A stretch of 64,000 nt of DNA from DATAEK01 sp036258055 (GCA_036258055.1 DATAEK010000029.1:1-64000), one strand, 5' to 3'; counted from the first letter of the stretch, positions 41,709 through 50,679 are shown. The notes: generated by a model not told the origin, from the sequence alone. A program made the numbers and translations.

Positions 41709-43064
41709 GTGCGACTCACGCTCATCCACCCGTGCATCGGGCGTCGCCAGGGCCAGCGCTACATCAGATCCTGGCAGATGGAGCCCTTGCCTCCGGCGAC
41801 GATCGCGGGTCTCACGCCGAGCGACGTGGACATCCGCTTCTACGACGATCGCATGGAGGAGATCCCGTTCGACGAGCCCTCGGATCTGGTGGCAATCAGC
41901 GTCGAGACCTACACGGCGAAGCGCGCCTACCAAATCGCCAGCGAGTATCGACGGCGGCGCGTACCCGTGGTGATGGGCGGCTTCCATCCCACGCTCTGCC
42001 CGGACGAAGTGGCCGAGTACGCGGAAAGCGTGGTCGTCGGTGAGGCGGAAGGCCTCTGGCCGAGGCTGATCGACGATTTCCGTCATGGACGGATGGAGCC
42101 GATTTACCGCGCCGATCGCCGGCCGTCGCTCGCCTCGGTGCGTCCCGACCGCCGCATCTTCAGAGGCAAGCGGTATCTTCCGATCGGGCTCGTCGAAGCG
42201 GGGCGCGGCTGCCACTTCAAGTGCGATTTCTGTGCCGTGCAGGCGATGTTCAACAGCACGCAAACGCGTCGTCCGCTCGACCGCGTGCTCGACGAGATCG
42301 TGTCAATCCGCGACAGTCGAAAACTGTTCTTCTTCGTCGACGACAACATTACGTCCAACCTGGCGGAGGCCAAGGCGTTCCTGCGCGCGCTCGCGCCGCT
42401 CAACATCCGCTGGGTCAGCCAATCGAGCATCAACGCGGCGCACGACGAAGAGTTCCTGTCTTTGCTCGTTGCCAGCGGATGCCAGGGGGTCCTCATCGGG
42501 TTCGAGAGCCTGGATCCCAAAGCGCTGGCGGCGATGAACAAGAGCTTCAACGGCATGCGCGGCGGCTACGAGGTCGCGCTCGCAAACCTGCGCCGGCACA
42601 AGCTTCGTCTGTACGCGACGTTCATCTTCGGCTACGACGCCGACACCGCAGAGAGCTTCCAACAGTCCGTGACCTTCGCGAAAGATCACCGGTTCTACAT
42701 CGCCGCGTTCAACCACCTGACACCGTTTCCCGGGACGCCGCTGTACTCGCGGCTGGCCGCGGAGCGGCGGCTGCTCTTCGATCGCTGGTGGCTCGACGAA
42801 CGCTACCAATACAACATGGTCCCGTTTCAACCGGCAGCGATGACGCCCGCTGGGCTCCAGCGACACTGTCTCGAAGCGCGGCGCTCATTCTATTCGTGGT
42901 CGAGCATCGTCTCGCGCGGGATCGATCCGGTGAATCGCGCCGACGCGTTCATGTTCCGCAATTTCTTTCCGATCAACACCATGCTGCGCGTGGACACCAA
43001 CCGCCGCGACGGCTATCCGCTCGGGGATGAATCATGGCAGGGCCAGCTGCTCCGCGCGCACTGA
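41709..43064 (+). CDS. B12-binding radical SAM enzyme B of the biosynthetic cluster
   Basis: A 451-residue second cobalamin-dependent radical SAM enzyme, clearly related to enzyme A. The B12-type domain includes VRLTLIHPCIG, ISVETYTAKRAYQIASEY and PVVMGGFHPTLCPDEVAEY; the cluster motif is CHFKCDFC (Cys 168, 172, 175). FVDDNITSNLAEAKAFLRAL and FGYDADTAESFQQSVTFAK follow. The start is GTG 41709, six bases after AGGAG at 41698-41702. A GTG at 41691, overlapping the previous stop, lies 18 bases upstream and is less well placed. Two such enzymes in one operon suggest two different radical steps on the same scaffold. Confidence 0.88.
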   Translation: MRLTLIHPCIGRRQGQRYIRSWQMEPLPPATIAGLTPSDVDIRFYDDRMEEIPFDEPSDLVAISVETYTAKRAYQIASEYRRRRVPVVMGGFHPTLCPDEVAEYAESVVVGEAEGLWPRLIDDFRHGRMEPIYRADRRPSLASVRPDRRIFRGKRYLPIGLVEAGRGCHFKCDFCAVQAMFNSTQTRRPLDRVLDEIVSIRDSRKLFFFVDDNITSNLAEAKAFLRALAPLNIRWVSQSSINAAHDEEFLSLLVASGCQGVLIGFESLDPKALAAMNKSFNGMRGGYEVALANLRRHKLRLYATFIFGYDADTAESFQQSVTFAKDHRFYIAAFNHLTPFPGTPLYSRLAAERRLLFDRWWLDERYQYNMVPFQPAAMTPAGLQRHCLEARRSFYSWSSIVSRGIDPVNRADAFMFRNFFPINTMLRVDTNRRDGYPLGDESWQGQLLRAH

Positions 43065-44200
43065 CCCGGCGAGCCGCGGGCCGGACCGCGCGATTCGAGT
43101 TCGGGCTGGCGACCGCTGACGACGACGTGGAGGTCCGTCAGCTGCTGCGGGAGAATCCTCTCCCAGGCGAGATTGCGCTGGGACTGGAGCGCGAGCCCGA
43201 CAGCCGGCTCGCCGCGACGATCGAAGGAGACGTTCATCAGACGATCCTCGCGCGCGATCGCGGCACCGGCCGCCTGGCCGCCATTGCGAGCCGATCGCTC
43301 CACGATGCCTTCATCAACGGACAACCCACGCGTCTCGGGTACCTGGGGCAACTCCGAGTGGCCGCGCCGTTCCGCGCGTCACCCACGCTCCTTGCTGCTG
43401 GCTTCGAGTTCTGCCGCAAGCTGCACGCGACGGGCAACGCGCAGGTCTACCTCGCGAGCATCGTGTCCGACAATCGAGCGGCCCGGCGGCTGCTCACGGG
43501 CCTGCGCTCCGACGCCGCACCCAGATTCACCCCGGTCGGCACCCTGAACACGCTGGTAATCGCCATTCGCGGACGCCAGCGGGTCGTGCCGCCGGACGGC
43601 GTCCGCCTCATTCGAGGCTCCGAGATGCTGCGCGCCGAGATTGTGGACTGCCTCACCCGGTACGGGCGCCGCTATCAATTCGCGCGATGCTGGAACACGG
43701 ACGCGCTCGCGTCGCCAGAGCGTGCGCGAGGCCTCTCAGCCAGCGACTTCACGGCGGCTCTGCGCGGCGATCGTGTCATCGGCTGCGTTGCTTGCTGGGA
43801 TCAACGCGCGTTCAAGCAGACGGTCGTCCGTGGGTACTCTACGAGGCTGGCGCGATGGCGACCGCTGCTCAACGTCATCGCACCACTGACCCGGGCGCCC
43901 TACCTGCCACCAGTTGGACACCAACTCGACTTCGCGTACCTCTCGCACTTCGCCGTGGACGACGACCGCATCGACGTCGCCGTGGCCCTCGTGGCTGGAG
44001 CGCGCGCCACGCTCGCCGCGGATCTCGACTACGCCGTCATCGGACTTGGCCACGGCCATCCTGTGTCCCACGCGCTGGTGCGGCAGTTCAGACCGCGCGT
44101 CTATCAGAGCGATCTCTATCTCGCATCCTGGCCGGACGGCCACGCAATCGCCGAAACCCTCGCGTACAGCGTTCCCCATCCCGAGGTAGCCTTGCTATGA
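43034..44200 (+). CDS. GNAT-like acyltransferase, possibly two-domain
   Basis: A 388-residue protein. The first half has the acyl-CoA N-acyltransferase pattern: FEFGLATADDDVEVRQLL, RLAAIASRSLHDAFING, YLGQLRVAAPFRASPTLLA (acyl-CoA binding turn), YLASIVSDNRAARRLLTGL. The second half has a similar ending (LDYAVIGLGHGHPVSHALV) and may be a degenerate second GNAT fold. The gene overlaps radical SAM B by 31 bp and its stop overlaps the next ATG. Acylation of an amine in the pathway is a fair guess, unproven. Confidence 0.7.
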   Translation: MAGPAAPRALTRRAAGRTARFEFGLATADDDVEVRQLLRENPLPGEIALGLEREPDSRLAATIEGDVHQTILARDRGTGRLAAIASRSLHDAFINGQPTRLGYLGQLRVAAPFRASPTLLAAGFEFCRKLHATGNAQVYLASIVSDNRAARRLLTGLRSDAAPRFTPVGTLNTLVIAIRGRQRVVPPDGVRLIRGSEMLRAEIVDCLTRYGRRYQFARCWNTDALASPERARGLSASDFTAALRGDRVIGCVACWDQRAFKQTVVRGYSTRLARWRPLLNVIAPLTRAPYLPPVGHQLDFAYLSHFAVDDDRIDVAVALVAGARATLAADLDYAVIGLGHGHPVSHALVRQFRPRVYQSDLYLASWPDGHAIAETLAYSVPHPEVALL

Positions 44201-44949
44201 TTCTCCACAGGTCGGCGGCGGTCGTCGAATCAGTTCGATCCCTGCATCTGGCTGGACGCATCGAGCGCGTGGACGCGCTCGACGATTGCACCCGTGACGC
44301 GATGTTCCGGCTCCTGTCCGGGCATTTCATCGGCGTCGATCGCGAGACGTTCGATGCCGATCTCACGGCGAAGACCTGCGCCATCCTGCTCGAGGACGAG
44401 GACGGCGAGTTGCGCGGGTTCTCGACGATGGTCGTGTACCGGACGTTCGCCGCGGAAACGCCCCGATCAATCGTCTACTCTGGCGACACGATCGTGCATC
44501 GAGACTGGTGGGGCAGCGCGTCGCTCGCGCGCATGTGGATCAAGGCCGTGCGCCTCCTGGCGCCGCAGGATGGCCGCGACGAGCTGTACTGGTTTCTGTT
44601 GACGTCAGGGTTCAGGACGTATCGATTCCTGCCCGTCTTCTTCCGCGACTTCCACCCGCGATTCGACGAACCCGCACCCGAGTCGACAGCCGCGTTCCTC
44701 GCGGCAATCGCGCGCGAGCGATTCGGCGACCGGTACGACGCGGCGAGCGGTGTGGTCCGTTTCGCTCGTCCGCAAACGCTGACACCCGAGCTGCTCGATC
44801 TGCCCGAGGGGCGGACCATGGATCCGCACGTAGCGTTTTTCCTCGCCTGCAACCCGGGACACGTCCGAGGCGACGAGCTGGCGTGCCTGACGAGGATCCA
44901 CGACGACAACCTGACGGCTGCCGGACGGCGGATGACGCGAGGGCGTTGA
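44197..44949 (+). CDS. Uncharacterised protein with GNAT-like features
   Basis: A 250-residue protein I cannot assign with certainty. The segment ILLEDEDGELRGFSTMVVYR followed by VYSGDTIVHRDWWGSASLAR, then MWIKAVRL, resembles strands 4-5 and the acyl-CoA loop of the GNAT fold. A DELYWFLLTSGFRTYRFLP stretch follows. The C-terminus (DPHVAFFLACNPGHVRGDEL) is unlike standard GNATs. It starts with ATGA overlapping the preceding gene and shares its last base with the start of the GH3 gene, so it is a core member of the cluster. Confidence 0.65.
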   Translation: MILHRSAAVVESVRSLHLAGRIERVDALDDCTRDAMFRLLSGHFIGVDRETFDADLTAKTCAILLEDEDGELRGFSTMVVYRTFAAETPRSIVYSGDTIVHRDWWGSASLARMWIKAVRLLAPQDGRDELYWFLLTSGFRTYRFLPVFFRDFHPRFDEPAPESTAAFLAAIARERFGDRYDAASGVVRFARPQTLTPELLDLPEGRTMDPHVAFFLACNPGHVRGDELACLTRIHDDNLTAAGRRMTRGR

Positions 44950-46595
44950 TGACCGACATCCGCGCCGCAATCGCGAACCGGCTTTGGCGAGCCGCGAGCC
45001 GGCCCGCCTGGCTGCGCCTCCGCGCGGAGTTGCGGGATCCCGCATCGGTTCAGGAAGCCCTGCTGCACGCGTACGTGCGCGCGAATCAGGAGACGGCGTT
45101 CGGCCAGCGGCACGGGTTCGCGACGATCCGATCCGTTCGTGACTATCGAGCAGCCGTGCCCATCAGCTCCTACGACGACCTCGAGCCCTACGTCCAGCGG
45201 ATCTCACGGGGCGAGCCGAACGTCCTCACACGCGAGCCGGTCGATCGGCTCGTCCCGTCGTCGGGCTCGACATCCGCGGCCAAGCTCATTCCGTTCACGG
45301 CGGGTCTTCGTCGCGAGTTCAGCAGTGCGGTGGACGCCTGGATGGCGGACCTGCTGACGACAATCCCGTCGGTTGCAAACGGTCCGGCATACTGGTCGAT
45401 TACGCCGCTGGTGTCTCGGACGTTCGACGTAGAAACGACGATCCCGACTGGTTTCGACGAGGACAGCAGATATCTCGGCGGCACACGTCAAGCGCTTGCA
45501 CGCGCGATCTTCGCGGTGCCACCCGGAGTGGCGCGGCTCCAGGAGATCGAGTCCTTCCAATACGCCACGGTCCTCTTCCTCCTTCGATCGTGCGGCCTGA
45601 GACTGATTTCAGTCTGGCACCCGTCCTTCCTCGATCGACTGCTGGACACGTTGTCGACGCATTATTCGGAGCTGATCGAGGACGTCCGGCACGGAACGCT
45701 CTCGCCGCCAGAAGCGGAGTCCACGTCGCGTGAGACCATTGCAGACCTTTCACGCTCGCTGCGCGCGGATCCAGCCCGCGCGGCTGTTCTCCGACGTTGC
45801 CGGCCGGACGACATTCGCGCCATCTGGCCTGATCTCTCGGTTGTGAGCTGCTGGGCGGACGGTCCGTCACGGGCGCCGGCGGAACATCTTGCAAAGAGGC
45901 TGGGCGGCGTGCCCCTTCAGCCGAAGGGACTTCTCGCAACCGAGGGCGTGGTCACGATTCCATTCGACGGCCTGCACCCCTTGGCCATCGGGTCGCACGT
46001 CTTCGAGTTTCTCGACGGAGCGGGCGGGGTGCGGCCCCCGCACGAGCTCGAACCAGGCGCGGAATACACGGTGCTGCTGACCACAGCGGGCGGTCTCTAC
46101 CGCTATCGGCTCGGCGATCGCGTGCGCGTCGACGGGTTCGTCGAGCGGACGCCCTCGCTCACGTTCGTCGCCCGAGAGGACCGCGTCGCCGACTGGTTCG
46201 GCGAGAAGTTGAGTGAGGGGTTCGTCGCCGGAGTGGTCGATCGACTCTTCGACGGACGGGCGCCTCGATTCGCGATGCTGGCGCCGGAGCGAACGGACCT
46301 CGGCGTTGCCTACACGCTGTTCATCGACGGCGAGGGCGAGTATCCTGCGCTGGCACAGCGGTTGGAATCGTCGCTGCGCAGCAACCCCAACTACGCGTGG
46401 TGTGTCGATCTCGGACAGCTTCGTCCCGCGCAGATCGTTCACGTGGGGGCCGATGCCGGAAGATCGTATGTCGATGCGTGCGTCGCCGATGGTCAGCGGC
46501 TGGGAGACGTCAAACCAACCACGCTCAGGGGCGAGATGGGTTGGAGCCAGCGCCTGCCCGCGCGTGATTCGCGTCAGGAGACATTGACGTGCTGA
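44949..46595 (+). CDS. GH3-family acyl-adenylate amide synthetase
   Basis: A 548-residue member of the GH3 (auxin-responsive promoter) family. These ANL-type enzymes activate a carboxylate with ATP and conjugate it to an amino group. The ATP loop is VPSSGSTSAAKLIPFT; VSCWADGPSRAPAEHLAKRL, PKGLLATEGVVTIPF, LEPGAEYTVLLTTAGGLYRY and LGDRVRVDGFVERTPSLTF are the GH3 core motifs; FVAREDRVADWFGEKLSE opens the mobile C-terminal domain. In bacteria GH3 proteins are rare and mostly uncharacterised. Here it would join an acyl group and an amine, forming the amide of the cluster product. Overlaps: 1 bp upstream, 7 bp downstream. Confidence 0.88.
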   Translation: MTDIRAAIANRLWRAASRPAWLRLRAELRDPASVQEALLHAYVRANQETAFGQRHGFATIRSVRDYRAAVPISSYDDLEPYVQRISRGEPNVLTREPVDRLVPSSGSTSAAKLIPFTAGLRREFSSAVDAWMADLLTTIPSVANGPAYWSITPLVSRTFDVETTIPTGFDEDSRYLGGTRQALARAIFAVPPGVARLQEIESFQYATVLFLLRSCGLRLISVWHPSFLDRLLDTLSTHYSELIEDVRHGTLSPPEAESTSRETIADLSRSLRADPARAAVLRRCRPDDIRAIWPDLSVVSCWADGPSRAPAEHLAKRLGGVPLQPKGLLATEGVVTIPFDGLHPLAIGSHVFEFLDGAGGVRPPHELEPGAEYTVLLTTAGGLYRYRLGDRVRVDGFVERTPSLTFVAREDRVADWFGEKLSEGFVAGVVDRLFDGRAPRFAMLAPERTDLGVAYTLFIDGEGEYPALAQRLESSLRSNPNYAWCVDLGQLRPAQIVHVGADAGRSYVDACVADGQRLGDVKPTTLRGEMGWSQRLPARDSRQETLTC

Positions 46596-47566
46596 GAGCC
46601 GCGACCCTCCCGCGTCCCCCGGCAGCGCTTCGCCGCCTGACAGCCACGCCCGCGAGGCGCGTGACGGACGATTTCGACTGGCACACCCCAATCGATCGCA
46701 GCCGCTGGTTCTTCTGCGAAACGCTGACTCCTCTTTACTACGCGCCAATCTATCGAGAGCTCGCGCCCGACCATCGTCGTCGATACAACCAGCTCACCGG
46801 GATGCTGGCCAACGAGTTGATCTCGCTCCTGGAGTCGGAGTTCCTCGACGCTGCGCTGACCGCGGTCGCGACCGCGGACCCCGCAGACAGCGAGCTGCGC
46901 GAGGCCGTCATCCGATTTCGTGATGACGAAGCGCGGCACGCTGATGCCTGGGACCGCCTGAACCGCCTGAGCGAACCGGGATGGTACCAGACGCGCCAGC
47001 CCAGACTGGTGACCGTATCAGCGCCGGTGCGTGCGCTGTCACGTTTCATCGCGCGGCATCCGCTCCTGGTCCCGGTCGTGTTCTGGGTACAACTGGTGCA
47101 GGAGGAGCGATCCGTCGAGATCTCACGCCGCTGCATGCGCGTCGACGGCGACCGGATCGAACCGCGGTATGCCGGCGTTTACGCGGCACACCTGCACGAC
47201 GAAGTGCGTCACGTGCAGATCGATCGGCACCTGATCGAACGTTTCTACCGGCCCCGCTCTCCTGCCGTCCGGCACGTCACCGCCCGGCTGTTGAGGGGTT
47301 TCGTCAGCCGTCTACTGCTCACCCCGGGCCGATCGAGTTTCGCGGTCGTCCGGCGGCTCGTGGAGGAATCTCCCGAGCTGGCGCCACTCAAATCCCGCAT
47401 CCGGGCCGAACTGCGAAGACTGACCGCGAGTGATGAGTACCACCGCATGATGTACTCGCGCGAGTCGACGCCCGTGACGTTCGACCTGTTCGATCGGTTC
47501 GAGGAGTTTCACCAGATGCAGCACGTCCTGAGAGCGTATCGGCCACGACCGGTGACTCAATCATGA
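46589..47566 (+). CDS. AurF/CmlI-type diiron oxygenase
   Basis: A 325-residue ferritin-like diiron protein. The ligand pattern of the aryl-amine N-oxygenases AurF and CmlI is present: a Glu in NELISLLESEF (residue 76, 82 or 84), E114-x2-H117 (DDEARHADAW), a Glu in LVQEERSVEISRR (172-177), and H201-x3-E205-x2-H208 (HLHDEVRH). The spacing between the second and third ligand elements (about 58-63) equals that in AurF. The family converts amines to hydroxylamine, nitroso or nitro groups, or hydroxylates beta-carbons. The GTG start at 46589 has AGGAG eight bases upstream and overlaps the GH3 stop. Confidence 0.85.
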   Translation: MLRAATLPRPPAALRRLTATPARRVTDDFDWHTPIDRSRWFFCETLTPLYYAPIYRELAPDHRRRYNQLTGMLANELISLLESEFLDAALTAVATADPADSELREAVIRFRDDEARHADAWDRLNRLSEPGWYQTRQPRLVTVSAPVRALSRFIARHPLLVPVVFWVQLVQEERSVEISRRCMRVDGDRIEPRYAGVYAAHLHDEVRHVQIDRHLIERFYRPRSPAVRHVTARLLRGFVSRLLLTPGRSSFAVVRRLVEESPELAPLKSRIRAELRRLTASDEYHRMMYSRESTPVTFDLFDRFEEFHQMQHVLRAYRPRPVTQS

Positions 47567-48483
47567 AGAGAACGCATCCAATCCCGGAAGCGCTCAACGC
47601 GTGCATCCTGACGGCGCAGCTCGCCGGGATCTGCGCGTGCATTCTGACGGCGCGGAGCGTCGACTCGACTGCGGGTCGGTTGCTGCTCGCGGCGGCCTTC
47701 GGCATCCTCATGAACTCGGTGTACGCCGTGATCCATGAGGCCGAGCATCGCATGCTCTTCGCGAATCGACGCCTGAATGATGGCGCGGGCGTGCTGATGG
47801 CGCTCTTCTTTCCGGCGCCCTTTCATCTCCTGCGCCAGGGGCATCTCGGTCATCACCTGCGGAACCGCTCGGACGACGAGGCCTTCGATCTGTACTTCGA
47901 TGGCGAGCATCCGATCTGGAAGCGGCTCCAGCTCTACGGCATCCTGACCGGCTTCTATTGGCTGGTTGCGGTCCTCGCGAACTTCGTCGTGCTGGCGTTC
48001 CCGTTCGTGCTGCGGCGGCAGCATTTCGAGTTCGATCGGCCGTCAGCGGCGTTCATGGACGCGCTCAACCCGGATTATCGGCACGTCATTCGCCTCGAGG
48101 CGATCGCCGTCATCGCACTCCACACTGCGATCGTATGGACGCTCGGCATTCCCGTGCTCACCTACGCCGTGATGTACGCGGGCTTCGGCTTGTCCTGGTC
48201 GGCGATGCAGTACGTGCATCACTTCGGAACCACTCGTCACGTGCTGGAAGGCGCCCGCAATCTCTGGATCTGGACGCCGATCGATATGCTCTGGATGAAC
48301 CACAACTGGCATCTCACGCATCACAAGCATCCGACCGTGCCCTGGGTTCATCTACCCGCAATCGGCCGGCGTGAGAACCCCGAACGGGGGTTCCTGCCCG
48401 CGTACTACGCCCGAATGTGGCGCGGGCCGCGGCGGGCGACCGATCGAGTCGAGAATCGGTATGCAGGACGCGTCATCCGCTGA
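47563..48483 (+). CDS. Membrane fatty-acid desaturase/hydroxylase
   Basis: A 306-residue integral membrane diiron enzyme with the three histidine boxes of the desaturase superfamily: HEAEH (58-62), HLGHH (94-98) and NWHLTHHKH near residue 250. A further HH in MQYVHHFGTT may be a ligand. Four to six hydrophobic helices are visible (for example LLLAAAFGILMNSVYAVI and YGILTGFYWLVAVLANFVVL). It introduces a double bond or hydroxyl into an acyl chain, or acts as a ketolase. The ATG overlaps the preceding TGA (ATGA at 47563-47566). Its presence suggests that the cluster product is lipidic. Confidence 0.88.
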   Translation: MKRTHPIPEALNACILTAQLAGICACILTARSVDSTAGRLLLAAAFGILMNSVYAVIHEAEHRMLFANRRLNDGAGVLMALFFPAPFHLLRQGHLGHHLRNRSDDEAFDLYFDGEHPIWKRLQLYGILTGFYWLVAVLANFVVLAFPFVLRRQHFEFDRPSAAFMDALNPDYRHVIRLEAIAVIALHTAIVWTLGIPVLTYAVMYAGFGLSWSAMQYVHHFGTTRHVLEGARNLWIWTPIDMLWMNHNWHLTHHKHPTVPWVHLPAIGRRENPERGFLPAYYARMWRGPRRATDRVENRYAGRVIR

Positions 48484-49216
48484 GCCCATCGCCGCGACCG
48501 CAGCGAAGGCGGCGATCGATGCGCCGTTGCGCCGGGCGCTGGACGTGCCGGCTGGTACGCGCGTGGGCATGGTGCTGTGCGGATTCATCCCGATGCTGCA
48601 CGGGATCGCCACCGTCGCGCCGATCGCGCTGGCGATCGCCGGACGCGCGCCGTGGGCTGCGGCCTGGCTGACGCCGGCGATTCTGTTCCTCGTGCCTCCG
48701 ATCGCCGTCCGTCTGACGACGACGGTGATGCCGCTCGCGGGCGGTGTCGTCGATCCCGCATCGCGCCAGTTCCTGCACTGGTGGTTCACGGCCCAGTGCC
48801 AGATCGTGTTCGCGCGCTTCCCGTTTTTCGAGGAACTTCTGAGAATGGTTCCCGGCCTGTATTCGATGTGGCTCAGGCTCTGGGGGGCCAGGGTCGGCGC
48901 GCTCGTCTACTGGTCGCCCGGCGTGACGATCATCGATCGGCCGCTCGTGCAGATCGGCAATCGTGTGGTGTTCGGCCTCGGCGTGCGCATCAACCCGCAC
49001 GTGCTCGCGCCCGATCGGTCGGGACGCACCATGCTGCATGTGGGAGTCGTCTCGATTGGAGACGATGCGCTCGTCGGCGGGTATTCATTGCTGCTCCCGG
49101 GTTCCTCGATTGGCGAGGGAGAGATCACGCCGCCTCATCGCTCGCTCCGCCCATTCGCCCAATTCGCCCGAGGACGGCAAGGCGCCCGCAACGGACCGGA
49201 CGATCCGCATGCGTAG
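48461..49216 (+). CDS. Left-handed beta-helix (hexapeptide) acyltransferase-like membrane protein
   Basis: A 251-residue protein. Residues about 28-85 contain two hydrophobic helices (MVLCGFIPMLHGIATVAPIA, AAWLTPAILFLVPPIAV). The C-terminal part has isoleucine/valine-rich hexapeptide turns: GVTIIDRPLVQIGNRVVFG, LGVRINPHVLAP, VGVVSIGDDALVGGYSLLLP, GSSIGEGEITPP. This resembles xenobiotic/serine acetyltransferase LbH domains attached to a membrane anchor. It could acylate the pathway product at the membrane. The start at 48461 overlaps the desaturase gene by 23 bp. Confidence 0.75.
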   Translation: MQDASSAEPIAATAAKAAIDAPLRRALDVPAGTRVGMVLCGFIPMLHGIATVAPIALAIAGRAPWAAAWLTPAILFLVPPIAVRLTTTVMPLAGGVVDPASRQFLHWWFTAQCQIVFARFPFFEELLRMVPGLYSMWLRLWGARVGALVYWSPGVTIIDRPLVQIGNRVVFGLGVRINPHVLAPDRSGRTMLHVGVVSIGDDALVGGYSLLLPGSSIGEGEITPPHRSLRPFAQFARGRQGARNGPDDPHA

Positions 49217-49877
49217 CGCGCTGGTGGCGCACTGGCGGCGAAAGGCCACGCTGTCGATCGTGTTGACGCTGGCCTTCTGTTGTCCCTACTTCCTGCTGCA
49301 GCACCTCGTCCTCTTCCCCGTGCGTCATCTGCCGCTCAGCCCCCTCGACCTGGCCGTCGAGTTCAATCCGCACTGGGTCTGGGTCTATCAGTCCGTCTAC
49401 CTGCTGGTGAGCATCGTGCCGTGGTTTGCGAGCTCGATCGAGGAGCTCGATCGCTACGCGAGAGGATTCCTGCTGCAGGCGTACCTCGGTTTCGCTGTGT
49501 TTCTGTTCTTCCCGATCGCTGGTCCCCGGCCCGAGGTCGCGTCCGGCGATCCGATGTTCCGGTTTCTTCTCTTGTACGACTCGACGCTCAACAGCTTTCC
49601 TTCGCTCCACATCGGCCTTGCCGTTTACACGGTCCTGGTCGCCGCCCGACTGTCGAACGGGCGGCTGCCATCGACAGAACGTCTGGTCGCAGTCGCCATG
49701 GCGTCATTCTGGTGTGGTGAGATCGCGTATTCGGCGGTTGCCACGAAGCAGCACTACGTCATCGACCTTCCGGCGGGCGCGGTGCTCGCGTTGCTCTGTT
49801 ACCAATGGTCATGGTCGTACCAACCTGTGCGAAGTGCAAAGACGGCCTCATCCGCTTTGCCCCTTCGACGTGCCTGA
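49209..49877 (+). CDS. PAP2-superfamily membrane phosphatase/phosphotransferase
   Basis: A 222-residue membrane protein with about six helices and PAP2 motifs SFPSLHIGLAVYT and TKQHYVIDLPAGAVLALL. The first PAP2 motif (K-x6-R-P) is not obvious; FFPIAGPRPEV takes its place as in the inositolphosphotransferase-like (Aur1/Ipt1) branch. The reaction would be removal of phosphate from, or headgroup transfer between, lipid phosphates. It overlaps the previous gene by 8 bp. It is probably the last tightly coupled gene of the cluster and supports a lipid product. Confidence 0.82.
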   Translation: MRSALVAHWRRKATLSIVLTLAFCCPYFLLQHLVLFPVRHLPLSPLDLAVEFNPHWVWVYQSVYLLVSIVPWFASSIEELDRYARGFLLQAYLGFAVFLFFPIAGPRPEVASGDPMFRFLLLYDSTLNSFPSLHIGLAVYTVLVAARLSNGRLPSTERLVAVAMASFWCGEIAYSAVATKQHYVIDLPAGAVLALLCYQWSWSYQPVRSAKTASSALPLRRA

Positions 49878-49888
49878 GAGGAGTCCTC

Positions 49889-50509
49889 ATGCTGAAGCGC
49901 CTGGTGCTCCTGTGTCCGCTGGCCATCTGCCTCAGCGCCGCGGTGGCCGCGTCCGCGAAACAGCCGGTCAATCCGCAGGAGGAAGCGGATCACGAATCGC
50001 TGCGAGCCCTGAAGGCGGTGTACGAACAGGCGGTGCGTGACAACCAGATCGATCGGTTGGGGCCTTACCTTCATCAGGACTTCCACGGCGTGATGGTCAC
50101 CGGCCGGCCGGTCAACAGCCTGGCGGACCTCCAGCAGTACTGGCGCGACATCAAAGGCCTCATCGGCGAACGAGGCACCTACACGTCCACGCTCAATCCG
50201 GAACGCAGCATCATCGTGGGGGACATCGCGCTGGCGCGCGGGACGACAGACGACGTCGTCAAGACCGACGACGGGACGGAGTTCAGGTTCAACAGCCTGT
50301 GGACTGCCACGCTCCAGCGCGACGGGAGCAGCTGGAAGATCCGCTCCGTGCAGGGCACGATGGATCCGGTTGGCAATCCGTTCGTCCGCGAGTTCGCGCG
50401 GCGCGCGCTCATGCGCACCGCGTCGCTCGCGCTCCTTGCGGGGCTGATCGTGGGACTCGCGTTCGGCCTCATCTGGCAGAAGCGGCGCACGCGCCGCGTC
50501 GCGATGTGA
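49889..50509 (+). CDS. SnoaL/DUF4440-like secreted membrane-anchored protein
   Basis: A 206-residue protein with a signal peptide (LVLLCPLAICLSAAVAASA), a cone-shaped NTF2/SnoaL-like domain (LRALKAVYEQAVRDNQIDRL, YLHQDFHGVMVTGRPVNSLA, ARGTTDDVVKTDDGTEF, WKIRSVQGTMDPVGN) and a C-terminal transmembrane helix (ALLAGLIVGLAFGLIW) with a basic tail. Such domains act as cyclases or small-molecule binding modules. The ATG with GAGAGGAG upstream lies 11 bp after the PAP2 stop, so it is probably cotranscribed, though without overlap. Its role in the pathway is open. Confidence 0.75.
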   Translation: MLKRLVLLCPLAICLSAAVAASAKQPVNPQEEADHESLRALKAVYEQAVRDNQIDRLGPYLHQDFHGVMVTGRPVNSLADLQQYWRDIKGLIGERGTYTSTLNPERSIIVGDIALARGTTDDVVKTDDGTEFRFNSLWTATLQRDGSSWKIRSVQGTMDPVGNPFVREFARRALMRTASLALLAGLIVGLAFGLIWQKRRTRRVAM

Positions 50510-50580
50510 GGCGGCGCCCGGCTATTGGTCGCGAAGCGATGACACACTTATCGTTGACGCTATAGGCGCAAGGTGATTCT

Positions 50581-50629
50581 TGTCGCTGTCCGCCGTCGGC
50601 TGTCGGCTGTCGGCTGTCCGCTGTCCGGT
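50581..50629. repeat. Heptamer repeat, CAGCGGA family inverted (GTCSGCT)
   Basis: About seven 7-bp units: GTCCGCC, GTCGGCT three times, GTCCGCT, GTCCGGT, preceded by a partial unit. The reverse complement reads CAGCGGA/CAGCCGA, the unit of 217-265 and 31061-31088. It lies between the two convergent genes flanking 50510-50679, where no gene is supported. Confidence 0.83.
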
Positions 50630-50679
50630 CCTGGATCCGCGGACCCGATCGGCAGGGGTCGGCTTTGACACGCAGCTTC

